7,807 bases of DNA from Coriobacteriia bacterium (lineage in GTDB: Bacteria > Actinomycetota > Coriobacteriia > Anaerosomatales > SLCP01): contig SLCP01000185.1 of assembly GCA_007125735.1 (NCBI GenBank), positions 1 to 7,807 on the forward strand, read 5' to 3'. The notes under the pieces were generated by a model that was given only the letters and a program-made list of their open reading frames with translations, did not search any database and was not told the DNA's origin. The translations under genes were made by a program, and so were the position numbers. Positions 1-6,635 of this stretch are shown in pieces (the stretch's first letter is position 1; each line of letters starts with the position of its first letter).

Positions 1-1389
1 GGCGCCGTACGCCGACATGAAGCCCTCGTCTTCCGTGGTCTGGTAGTACGTCCATACGTTGTAGGCGATGGCAAGGTTGACGTGGCGCTGGAGGTGGGAG
101 TTGTCAGGCTTCCACTCACCGGAGAGCGGGTTGAGGTGATACGTCTGGGTCTCCTCGGCCCCGTTGCTCCCGCTCTGCCACGGGTAGAGCGCTCCTTCGT
201 GTCCTTCCGCGTAGGCGAGGTAGCGCGCCTCGGGCAGACGGCGGTAGCGGTAGAGCAGCGATGCGCGCGTGAGTTGTGGCAGGCGGAAGTTGACGAGCGG
301 CAGGATGAAGACCTCGTCCCAGAAGATGTGTCCGCGGTACGCCTCACCGTGCAGCCCGCGCGCGGGCACGCCCACATCCATATCGATGACGTTGGGCGAC
401 CACGTCTGCAGGAGGTGGAAGATGTGCAAGTTGAGGACCATGCTCACCCGCTCGCCGTCGCCCACATCGATGTAGACGCCGAAGCGGCGCCACAGCTGGT
501 CCCACGCGAGCACGTGGAGCGAGAGCAGGTCGGGGAAGTCGCGGCACCGCTCCAGATGCGTGATCACCTCGTGCAACGGTTCGGCGATGGCGTTGTCCCT
601 CGAACCGAAGACGGCCGCGATCTTCTCGACGGATACCGAGTCTCCCTCAGCGGCCTCGACCGCAAACGTCGTTTCGACGTGCCCGCTCGAGATCGTATGC
701 GCGAAGTCGGCATCGCGACGCTCCTCGTTCACGAGGACTCGCAGCCGGGCGCCGACGGCTGTGCGCAGGTGGGACTGGTTCGTCTCGACCACGACCCACG
801 CGAGCGCACCGTCCGCGCCCTCAGCGCGCGGCTCGAGGTGGACGCTGTCGAGCTCGAGGTAGCGGTCGACACCCGTGTTGGTGACCGTCCCGTCGATCGC
901 CGAGCGGAACTCGATCGTCCCCTCCCAGTCCTCAGGCCTCACCGTGCACTCGAGTCCTCCGAGGTGGTGGTTGACCATGTGCACGAACCGGCGCTGGCCG
1001 ATCGCGGTGGTGCGTCCCTGCCGATCGCGCACGAGCATGTGCCGGCGCAACACGCCCACCTTGAGTTCGAGCTCTTGCGTGTACTCGAGCAGCTCGTAGG
1101 CGCCTGAATCGAGATCGAACCACTCGCCGTCTACCGGACGGAACGTGAACGGGAGCCAGTTGGGCATGTTGACCATGGATTCGTTGGACACGCTGCGCCC
1201 GTCGAGCTCGGTATCGAGCCGGTTGAAGTAACCAGCGAGGTAATTGCCCGGGTAGTGGTGATCTCCGGCCGAGGACTCCGGAGCAGCGCCCCGGACCGCC
1301 ATGTAGCCGTTGCCGACCGTGCAGAGCGCCTCGCGCAGGCGCTCCTCGGCCGGATCGTAGTCGTCGTACGTCAGCGCCCACACGCTCAT
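1..1389 (-). CDS. GH65 family disaccharide phosphorylase (trehalose/kojibiose/maltose phosphorylase-like), 3' end outside window
   Basis: GH65 phosphorylases split alpha-linked glucose disaccharides with phosphate, with inversion, giving beta-glucose 1-phosphate and a sugar; they are normally cytoplasmic. The first 463 codons are visible, about 60% of the roughly 750-800 residues usual for the family. The N-terminal beta-sandwich has the hallmark GNGYMAVRG, then YPGNYLAGYFNR and NMPNWLPF. The (alpha/alpha)6 barrel is entered at about residue 350 with HGEAYRGHIFWDEVF (W357, D358, E359), followed by YPWQSGSNGAEETQ (W404). The catalytic acid should lie further downstream and cannot be checked. 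The ATG start overlaps the TGA of the preceding gene (ATGA), and GGGAGG ends 6 bases before it, so translation is probably coupled to the phosphatase gene. That neighbour favours trehalose as substrate, but kojibiose, maltose or trehalose 6-phosphate remain possible. Family call near certain; specificity unresolved. Confidence 0.93.
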   Translation of the reverse strand, partial: MSVWALTYDDYDPAEERLREALCTVGNGYMAVRGAAPESSAGDHHYPGNYLAGYFNRLDTELDGRSVSNESMVNMPNWLPFTFRPVDGEWFDLDSGAYELLEYTQELELKVGVLRRHMLVRDRQGRTTAIGQRRFVHMVNHHLGGLECTVRPEDWEGTIEFRSAIDGTVTNTGVDRYLELDSVHLEPRAEGADGALAWVVVETNQSHLRTAVGARLRVLVNEERRDADFAHTISSGHVETTFAVEAAEGDSVSVEKIAAVFGSRDNAIAEPLHEVITHLERCRDFPDLLSLHVLAWDQLWRRFGVYIDVGDGERVSMVLNLHIFHLLQTWSPNVIDMDVGVPARGLHGEAYRGHIFWDEVFILPLVNFRLPQLTRASLLYRYRRLPEARYLAYAEGHEGALYPWQSGSNGAEETQTYHLNPLSGEWKPDNSHLQRHVNLAIAYNVWTYYQTTEDEGFMSAYGA

Positions 1390-3035
1390 GCGGCACCTCC
1401 CGCCAGTTCCGCGAGGCGGCCGAGCACCTCGCCCACCTCGTCGGTGTCTGAGACGCGGTACGCGGCGAGCGTGGTCCGCTCGACCTCGCCGGCGACCACG
1501 ATGGCGAGACCGCGTCCGTGCACGACCGCGAAGGCGTCCTCGTCGGTCAGGTCGTCGCCGATGTAGACGGGCACGACGTCGTCGCCGCTCATGCCCACCG
1601 CCTCGAGCAGCCACTCGAGCGCCCGGCCCTTGTCCCAGTCGATGTCGGGCCGCAGCTCGAAGACCTTCTTGCCGCCGGTCTTGCGCAGGAGCGGCTCGGC
1701 AGCGAGCACGTCATCGACGGCGCTCTCCACGAACGGCGCGTCGACCGGTGCGACCTGGCGGTAGTGCACCGCCACCGCGTACTTCTTGCGCTCGATGCGC
1801 GCGCCCTGGATGGGTGCGACCGCGTCGGTGATGGCGCGCTCCGCTTCGGCAAGCGGGCCCAAGAAGCGCTCGAAGTCGCCTTCACGCGCGTGCGAAAGCT
1901 CTACGCCCTCAGGCGTGACGACATCGAAACCGTGGCTGCCGAGGTAGATCACCTCATCGACCGCCACCTGCTCGATGACGAAGGCGACGTCGCGTCCGCT
2001 CACCACCGAGACGAGACACCGCGACGCAAGGTCGCGGATACGATCGCGCATCGGCTCGTCGAGCACTGCGTCTTCTGGATGCTCGACGATGGGCGTGAGC
2101 GTGCCGTCGTAGTCGAGGAATACCGCGAGATTCCTGCCCGCGATGTGCGTCTCGATGGCAGACCACTCCTCGAGTGCCGAGGGCAGCTCGGCCATCGGGA
2201 CTGCACTCGCGGGGTCGGCCGGCGGCGGCGCAGCGGCCGGCGTGACCGGTGCTGCTCCTCCTGACGCGGTGTCATCCGCGCCCACGGCCACCTCGGCCAT
2301 GTCGTGCACGACGACGTGTGCGCCGTTGGCGATCAGCCGCTCGGGGTCACCGGTGTGGTCGACGCCGATCACGAGCGCGAATCCACCTGCGGCGCCGGCG
2401 GCCACCCCCGCCTCGGCATCCTCGACGACCGCAGCGCGCGCAGGATCGACCCCGAGCCGGCGAGCGGCCTCGAGGAAGACGGCAGCGTCCGGCTTGCCCG
2501 GCAGCCCCATCTCGTCGGCGACCGTACCATCGACCTGGGCGTCGAAGAGCTCGGTCACGCCGGCCGAGTCGAGCACGTGGCCGGCGTTGCGCGACGCGGA
2601 GATGATCGAGGTCGCCACACCCGCCGCGCGCAGTTCGTGCAGGAGCCGCACCGCCTCCGGGAACGCGACGGCGCCGTGCTCCTCGAGGGCTTCGAGGAAG
2701 TAATCGTTCTTCTTTCGCCCGAGCCCGTGCACGGTCTCGGCGTCGGGCGGGTCGTCCGGCGATCCTTCCGGGAACTCGATGCCACGCGACGCGAGGAACG
2801 TCCTCACGCCATCAGCGCGGCTGATGCCGTCGACGTAGGTGAGATAGTCCTCCACCGGGTCGAAGGACACGAACCGGTCTCCCGTACGCCACGCGTGCTG
2901 CTTGAGCACGTCGTCGAAGAGGATCTTCCAGGCTTCTGCGTGTAATCCGGCCGTGTCGGTGATAACGCCGTCCATGTCGAAGATGACCGCATCGAATACG
3001 CCCGGGTCGATGCGCACCGTCGGTGTCGCTTGCAT
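1386..3035 (-). CDS. otsB: Fused beta-phosphoglucomutase-like HAD protein and trehalose-6-phosphate phosphatase (OtsB)
   Basis: Two HAD enzymes on one 549-residue chain. The N-terminal domain (about 15-245) resembles beta-phosphoglucomutase: FDMDGVITDT gives nucleophile D20 and acid/base D22, followed by a helical cap with the GLHAEAWK motif, SASRN (motif II), a lysine in GLPGKPDAA, and VVEDAEAG (motif IV). A linker rich in Ala and Pro (about 248-283) follows. The C-terminal domain (about 285-545) is trehalose-6-phosphate phosphatase: FLDYDGTLTP (D308, D310), SVVSGRD, YLGSHGFD, ELRPDIDWDKG and IGDDLTDEDAF (D494, D495). Both active sites look complete. Predicted reactions: beta-glucose 1-phosphate to glucose 6-phosphate, and trehalose 6-phosphate to trehalose; both need Mg2+. 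I chose the ATG at 3035 because AAGGAG ends 6 bases upstream; an ATG five codons earlier (3050) has no comparable site and would place this AAGGAG inside the gene. The stop overlaps the GH65 start by four bases. The chain matches the first two modules of mycobacterial OtsB1. Confidence 0.93.
   Translation of the reverse strand: MQATPTVRIDPGVFDAVIFDMDGVITDTAGLHAEAWKILFDDVLKQHAWRTGDRFVSFDPVEDYLTYVDGISRADGVRTFLASRGIEFPEGSPDDPPDAETVHGLGRKKNDYFLEALEEHGAVAFPEAVRLLHELRAAGVATSIISASRNAGHVLDSAGVTELFDAQVDGTVADEMGLPGKPDAAVFLEAARRLGVDPARAAVVEDAEAGVAAGAAGGFALVIGVDHTGDPERLIANGAHVVVHDMAEVAVGADDTASGGAAPVTPAAAPPPADPASAVPMAELPSALEEWSAIETHIAGRNLAVFLDYDGTLTPIVEHPEDAVLDEPMRDRIRDLASRCLVSVVSGRDVAFVIEQVAVDEVIYLGSHGFDVVTPEGVELSHAREGDFERFLGPLAEAERAITDAVAPIQGARIERKKYAVAVHYRQVAPVDAPFVESAVDDVLAAEPLLRKTGGKKVFELRPDIDWDKGRALEWLLEAVGMSGDDVVPVYIGDDLTDEDAFAVVHGRGLAIVVAGEVERTTLAAYRVSDTDEVGEVLGRLAELAGGAA
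1396..1401 (-). promoter_or_regulatory. Ribosome binding site of the GH65 gene, inside the phosphatase 3' end
   Basis: GGGAGG lies within the last codons of the HAD fusion, 6 bases before the GH65 ATG, whose first four bases (ATGA) hold the upstream stop. Independent initiation and stop-restart coupling are both possible. Confidence 0.8.
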
Positions 3036-3117
3036 CGGCGGCTCCTTCATCTCATCGCCTGTTCCGTCCTGGTGCTATCAGGCTTCTACCCGAACTGCCC
3101 TCGCGCACACCCCGCTC
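3036..3117 (-). other. Gap between mgtE and the HAD fusion gene
   Basis: 82 bases, the longest gap between co-directional genes here. It contains the ribosome binding site of the fusion gene near its end. I see no T-rich terminator and no clear promoter, so read-through from mgtE is the simplest reading, though an internal start of transcription cannot be excluded. Confidence 0.5.
3042..3047 (-). promoter_or_regulatory. Ribosome binding site deciding the start of the HAD fusion gene
   Basis: AAGGAG, 6 bases before the ATG at 3035. An earlier in-frame ATG at 3050 lies just upstream of this site, so the longer form would begin before the site itself and is unlikely. Confidence 0.8.
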
Positions 3118-4485
3118 CTAGGTCAGGCCGAGCAGGCGCGACGCGTAGAAGAAGTAGATGAGCAGGCCCGCTGCGTCGGCGATCGACGTGATGAGTGGGC
3201 TCGACGCGACCGCCGGGTCCCTGCCGTACTTCGTGAAGAGGAACGGTAGCGACATGCCGATGAGATTCGACACGATCACGATGGTCGCCATCGAGAGCGC
3301 GACGATGAATCCGATCGTGGGGTCGGGACCAGCCCTGAACAGGCCGAGGAAGAAGCTGCCCGCTGCGAGGGTGAGACCGAGCAGTGCGCCGATACCGAGT
3401 TCCTTCAGGAACGTGCTTCCCCACTGCCCGAGGGTCACGTCGTCGGTGACGAGTGCGCGCACCATGAGCATCGCCGACTGCGAGCCCGTGTTGCCTCCGG
3501 TGGCGATGAGGAGTGGGATGAAGAACGCGAGCGAGATGACTTGCGCGAGCATCTCTTCGTACGCGGCGATGATGCCCGAGGACAAGAGGTTGACCAGTAG
3601 GAGGATCGCGAGCCACCCGATCCGCTTGCGATACAGGTCGAACACGTTGAGGTGCCGATAGCTCTGGCGCAGCGGAGCGACCGACGCGGTGCGGTGGATG
3701 TCCTCGGTGACCTCTTCTTCCAATACGTCGAACACGTCGTCTGCGGTCACGATACCGATAAGCACACCGGCCGAGTCGACCACCGGCAGCACGGCGGTGT
3801 CGTGCCGCTGCATCTCTCGCACCGCTTCTTCCTGGTCCTCGAAGGCGGACGCGGTCGCGTGCACCGGCTCCATGATGTCGGACACGAGTTGCTCGGGTTC
3901 GGCGAGGATGAGGCGGCGCAGCTCGCAGTACGCCTCGAGTCGCCAGTTGCGATCGGTCACGTAGAGGATGTCGATCGTCTCGGAGTCCCGTCCTCGCTCG
4001 CGCACGTGTTGGAGCGCGTGGGCGACGGTCCACGTCGGCCTGATAGCGACGTAGTCGGTGGTGGCGAGACGCCCCACACTCTCTTCCGGGTAGCCGAGGA
4101 ACCGGCGGGCCTCAGCGAGGTCCTCGACGTCGAGCAGATTGAGGAGCTTCTGAGTGATCTCGCCCGGGAGCTCCTCGAAGAGCTCGGTGCGGTCGTCCGG
4201 GGCCATCGCGGCGAGCAGCAGACGTGTCTCGCGGTCGGTCAGCCCGCCGAGGATGGTGTCTTGATCGGGGCCGTCGAGGTAGGAGAAGACCTCTTCGGAC
4301 AGATCGCGGGGGAGCAAGCGAAACACGAGCAGCCGCTCGGGCATCTCGACGCTGAGGAGCAGGTCGGCGACTTCCGGAACGGGAAGCTCGGCGAGGACCC
4401 GGCGTACGGCCAGCCAGTCGCGAGAGTCGATGAGACCGCGAATCTCTTCCCGCGTCTCCTCGATGCTGACCGTCTCGGTTTGCAC
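3118..4485 (-). CDS. mgtE: MgtE family magnesium channel/transporter
   Basis: Inner-membrane Mg2+ channel/transporter of 455 residues, close to the roughly 450 usual for MgtE. A charged helical N domain (about 1-130) is followed by two CBS domains (about 135-260; the second includes AVLPVVDSAGVLIGIVTADDV) and a connecting plug helix ending at YRKRIGWLA. Five membrane segments then follow from about residue 285 to the C-terminus. Family signatures are FIPLLIATGGNTGSQ (N332) and, in the last segment, DPAVASSPLITSIADAAG, where D437 occupies the place of the pore aspartate (D432 in the Thermus thermophilus protein). In that family the cytosolic domains bind Mg2+ and close the pore when internal Mg2+ is high. 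The start is GTG; a GGAGGGG stretch lies 11 bases upstream, a little far. The gene lies 55 bases after the ANTAR regulator and 82 before the HAD fusion, same strand. No truncation or missing key residue seen. Confidence 0.95.
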   Translation of the reverse strand: MQTETVSIEETREEIRGLIDSRDWLAVRRVLAELPVPEVADLLLSVEMPERLLVFRLLPRDLSEEVFSYLDGPDQDTILGGLTDRETRLLLAAMAPDDRTELFEELPGEITQKLLNLLDVEDLAEARRFLGYPEESVGRLATTDYVAIRPTWTVAHALQHVRERGRDSETIDILYVTDRNWRLEAYCELRRLILAEPEQLVSDIMEPVHATASAFEDQEEAVREMQRHDTAVLPVVDSAGVLIGIVTADDVFDVLEEEVTEDIHRTASVAPLRQSYRHLNVFDLYRKRIGWLAILLLVNLLSSGIIAAYEEMLAQVISLAFFIPLLIATGGNTGSQSAMLMVRALVTDDVTLGQWGSTFLKELGIGALLGLTLAAGSFFLGLFRAGPDPTIGFIVALSMATIVIVSNLIGMSLPFLFTKYGRDPAVASSPLITSIADAAGLLIYFFYASRLLGLT

Positions 4486-4490
4486 GCCTG

Positions 4491-4514
4491 ACGTACCCCT
4501 CCGCTCGCGTACGT
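4491..4514 (-). repeat. Short inverted repeat around the mgtE ribosome binding site
   Basis: Perfect 6-base arms, ACGTAC and GTACGT, flank a 12-base spacer that contains the GGAGGGG sequence (4503-4497) of mgtE. In RNA this could form a small hairpin that shows the site in its loop. As DNA it could equally be a protein site or chance. Confidence 0.4.
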
Positions 4515-4540
4515 GCCGCTCTTTTCGTGTCGTCTGAACC

Positions 4541-5113
4541 TTACTCTTCTCCTGCCTCGTGTGCGAGCAGCACCGCCTCGGCCACCTGTTTCAGCGTGAT
4601 CCGCCGGTCCATCGCAAGGCGCTGCATGCGGCCGAACGCCTGGGGCTCGCTCATACCCTGGGCCATCAGGACCCCCTTGGCGCGGTCGAGCAGCGTGCGG
4701 GTCTCGAGTCGCTCCTCGAGGTCGGTGACCTCCTCGGCCAGGCGTGTCGCCTCGGAGAAGCGCGCAGCGGCGACCTCCATGGCCGGGATGATGTCGGACT
4801 TGGAGAACGGCTTGACGAGGTAGCCCATCGCCCCTGCCGCACAGGCGCGCTCGACGTAGTCCGATTGGGAGAACGCCGTCACCATGACCACGGGGGCGAT
4901 GCGCTCGCCACCGATCACACAGGCGGCGTCGAGGCCGCTCACGACCGGCATCTCGATATCCATGAAGACGATGTCGGGGCCGAGCTCGCGCGCGAGTTCG
5001 ATCGCTGCCTTGCCGTCGCTCGCCTCGCCTACCACCTCGTGACCCTCTTCTGCGAGCATCTCCCGCAGATCCATCCGGATGAGCGCCTCGTCCTCGGCTA
5101 TGAGTACGCGCAC
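4541..5113 (-). CDS. pdtaR: ANTAR-domain response regulator (PdtaR-like)
   Basis: A 190-residue two-domain regulator. The receiver domain (about 2-120) has the acidic pair E7/D8, phosphoacceptor D52 in DIVFMDIEMP, T79 in MVTAF and K101-P102. A short coiled linker (about 118-138) leads to an ANTAR domain (about 128-185; LLDRAKGVLMAQGMSEPQAF, then ITLKQVAEAVL). ANTAR domains bind paired RNA hairpins and usually prevent transcription termination, so this protein is expected to control gene expression after transcription starts, once phosphorylated by a kinase. The partner is almost certainly the gene just upstream: its stop codon is separated from this start by four bases. The start is GTG, chosen because AGGGGAGGAG, inside the kinase's last codons, ends 7 bases before it and the receiver fold begins immediately; a longer reading from further upstream would only translate the kinase tail out of frame. 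Close in architecture and length to M. tuberculosis PdtaR (Rv1626). Confidence 0.94.
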   Translation of the reverse strand: MRVLIAEDEALIRMDLREMLAEEGHEVVGEASDGKAAIELARELGPDIVFMDIEMPVVSGLDAACVIGGERIAPVVMVTAFSQSDYVERACAAGAMGYLVKPFSKSDIIPAMEVAAARFSEATRLAEEVTDLEERLETRTLLDRAKGVLMAQGMSEPQAFGRMQRLAMDRRITLKQVAEAVLLAHEAGEE

Positions 5114-5117
5114 CGTC

Positions 5118-6557
5118 TCACTCCTCCCCTGCATCGCCGGCCGGATCGGCCATCGGGATGCGCACGGTGACCGTGGTGCCGCGCGTGCCGCCGAAACCGA
5201 GCGTTCCTTTGAGGTCGTCGGCGACGATGGTGCGCACGATCGCCAGACCGAGGTTGCCGGCGGCCCCTGGATCGAAATCGGCAGGCACCCCGCGGCCGTC
5301 GTCGCGCACGGTGAGCATGAGTTCGCCGGGGAAGCGCCGGAGCGTGACCACGATCTCTCCGTGCTCGGCGCCGGCAAGACCGTGCTCGATGGCGTTGTGG
5401 ACGAGCTCGGCGATGACGAGTGCGAGCGAGGTCGCCACCTGATCGGGTACCTCGCCTGCCGAGCCCTCGACCGCGACTGAGATGTCCTGATCGGGGCCGA
5501 GGAGCCCGCGGCTCACCAGGTCGACCACCGTCCGTGCGGCGGCGGTGAAGTCCACCTTCTCGCTGGTCGAGGAGGAGAGCATGTCGTGGACGACCGCCAT
5601 CGATGAGACGCGCTCGACCGCCTCGGCGAGCGCGCTCTTGGCCTCGTCGCTACTCGTGCGCCGCGCCTGTATGCGCAGCAGACTTGCGATCGTCTGAAGG
5701 TTGTTCTTGACGCGATGGTGCACCTCGCGGATCGTCGCTTCCTTGACCTTGAGCTCTTGCTCCTTGCGACGAGCGTCGGTGCGGTCCTCGACGAACGCCA
5801 GCGCGCCGTGCTGGAAACGGATCGCCCGGTAGCCGAGGAATCGCCCGGCCGCTTCGATCTCGCGGGCGATCGCGCGACCCGCCCGCTCCTGGAGCACCGG
5901 GCCGAGCACACCGCTCCCGCCCGGAAGCCGCGTCGCGACCGTGTCGGTCACCCGCTCGTCCACGCCGGCGAGCCGCATGATGTTCACCGCGTTGGGGCTG
6001 GCGTAGGCGACCCGACCCTCGTCGTCGAGGCGCAACACGCCGTCACCTGCGCGGCGAGTGGTAGCGAACGGCTCGCCCGCGGTCGTGAGCAGCGGCGTGC
6101 GTGTCAGTACTGCGAGGAGGTCCTCGGCGGCCTGCATGAACTGCGTCTCCATGGTCCCCGGAGCCTCGAGGACCTGGAGTGCGATGTCGCGCACGAGCAC
6201 GGCGCACGGCGTCTCGCCGCCGGTGCCGATCGGGTAGGCATGCGTCACGTATGAGATACCGCGCGTGATGCGACGGCGTACCCCCTTGACGATGTGGGCG
6301 CCCACGAGCGCTTCGAAGGCTTCCGGTTCACCCTCCTCGGACAGCACGTCACCCGTGCGGGTAGCGGCGGCCGTGGTGGCGGCGGTCATCGGCCGCGCGT
6401 CGGCCACGACCTCGAGGGCACCAGAATCCGTTGGCACCGCGATGGCCACGTCGGCGTATCCGAGGTCTGCGAGCATCTGAAGATTGGCGGCTACGTTGGC
6501 TACATGAGCACTCATCGCGTCCGCGCAGGTCCCGTCATGTGTGGTCGTATCAGCCAT
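5118..6557 (-). CDS. pdtaS: Soluble sensor histidine kinase, HisKA_2 family (PdtaS-like)
   Basis: A 479-residue kinase with no membrane segment, so cytoplasmic. The N-terminal part (about 1-160) is a GAF-like sensor resembling the PdtaS N-terminus (LQMLADLGYADVAIAVP). A PAS-type domain (about 165-255; GVLRLDDEGRVAYASPNAVN) follows. The HisKA_2 dimerisation domain has EVHHRVKNNLQTIASLLRIQ, with H281 the likely phosphorylated histidine. The HATPase_c domain carries the N box ELVHNAIEHG (N388), DDGRG, and GNLGLAIV. This order matches M. tuberculosis PdtaS (Rv3220c, about 500 residues). The start was placed at the ATG at 6557: the reading frame stays open further upstream but there lacks any protein-like pattern and would run across the divergent gene. 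No Shine-Dalgarno sequence precedes this ATG; a TATACT box ends 7 bases before it. The sensed ligand cannot be read from the sequence. Confidence 0.94.
   Translation of the reverse strand: MADTTTHDGTCADAMSAHVANVAANLQMLADLGYADVAIAVPTDSGALEVVADARPMTAATTAAATRTGDVLSEEGEPEAFEALVGAHIVKGVRRRITRGISYVTHAYPIGTGGETPCAVLVRDIALQVLEAPGTMETQFMQAAEDLLAVLTRTPLLTTAGEPFATTRRAGDGVLRLDDEGRVAYASPNAVNIMRLAGVDERVTDTVATRLPGGSGVLGPVLQERAGRAIAREIEAAGRFLGYRAIRFQHGALAFVEDRTDARRKEQELKVKEATIREVHHRVKNNLQTIASLLRIQARRTSSDEAKSALAEAVERVSSMAVVHDMLSSSTSEKVDFTAAARTVVDLVSRGLLGPDQDISVAVEGSAGEVPDQVATSLALVIAELVHNAIEHGLAGAEHGEIVVTLRRFPGELMLTVRDDGRGVPADFDPGAAGNLGLAIVRTIVADDLKGTLGFGGTRGTTVTVRIPMADPAGDAGEE
5121..5130 (-). promoter_or_regulatory. 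Ribosome binding site of the ANTAR regulator, inside the kinase 3' end
   Basis: AGGGGAGGAG forms the last codons of the kinase before its TGA and sits 7 bases from the regulator's GTG. Ribosomes finishing the kinase would unload beside the next start, which suits matched production of the two partners. Confidence 0.8.
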
Positions 6558-6564
6558 GCTACGA

Positions 6565-6593
6565 AGTATAGCGGCACGGCCGGGCTCGCACAG
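6565..6593 (-). promoter_or_regulatory. Candidate promoter of the kinase gene, giving a leaderless transcript
   Basis: Reading the minus strand, TATACT (6570-6565) matches a -10 box in five of six positions and ends 7 bases before the ATG. A transcript from it would begin at or within a base or two of the start codon, which fits the lack of a Shine-Dalgarno sequence there. The -35 side is poor: CTGTGC (6593-6588) at 17-base spacing is the only option. Inference from sequence alone. Confidence 0.5.
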
Positions 6594-6622
6594 GGTGGTC
6601 TGCCACAGGGAATACACCCCGT

Positions 6623-6629
6623 GGGAGGT
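6623..6629 (+). promoter_or_regulatory. Strong ribosome binding site deciding the GTG start of the acetyltransferase gene
   Basis: GGGAGGT is nearly a full complement to the 16S rRNA tail, with 7 bases between GGAGG and GTG. It settles the start at 6636 over the ATG at 6780. Confidence 0.8.
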
Positions 6630-6635
6630 GCCATC

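Larger units (their letters stand above)
6558..6635. promoter_or_regulatory. Divergent intergenic region, kinase gene / acetyltransferase gene
   Basis: This 78-base gap separates the two divergent starts and must hold most promoter signals of both, unless these reach into the coding regions. The minus side has TATACT (see separate entry). On the plus side I see the ribosome binding site GGGAGGT at 6623-6629 but no good -10 hexamer; AATACA around 6611 is the least bad candidate. No long palindrome is apparent; GCTA and TAGC flank the TATACT box (6558-6572) as a short imperfect inverted repeat. Confidence 0.6.

Noticed and set aside
82..1107. Long open frame on the plus strand opposite the GH65 gene (341 codons)
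   Set aside because: It runs antisense to a clear GH65 coding region; its translation is rich in Arg, Val, Asp and Glu without any domain pattern, as expected of the mirror frame in GC-rich DNA.
1518..2264. Plus-strand open frame of 248 codons opposite the HAD fusion
   Set aside because: Antisense shadow of the phosphatase domain; no motif or ribosome binding site that would support it.
3068..3082. Hairpin CCTG-ATAGCAC-CAGG as a terminator after mgtE
   Set aside because: Only a four-base stem and no T-run follows it on the minus strand.
3652..4491. Plus-strand open frame of 279 codons opposite mgtE
   Set aside because: Antisense shadow of the MgtE N and CBS domains; composition biased and no recognisable fold.
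4486..4540. M-box magnesium riboswitch before mgtE
   Set aside because: Such riboswitches need well over 100 bases of leader; only 55 non-coding bases exist here and no matching conserved pattern is seen.
5114..5377. Possible longer N-terminus of the ANTAR regulator
   Set aside because: This part is the kinase HATPase region read in another frame; the receiver domain starts at the GTG at 5113 behind a strong ribosome binding site.
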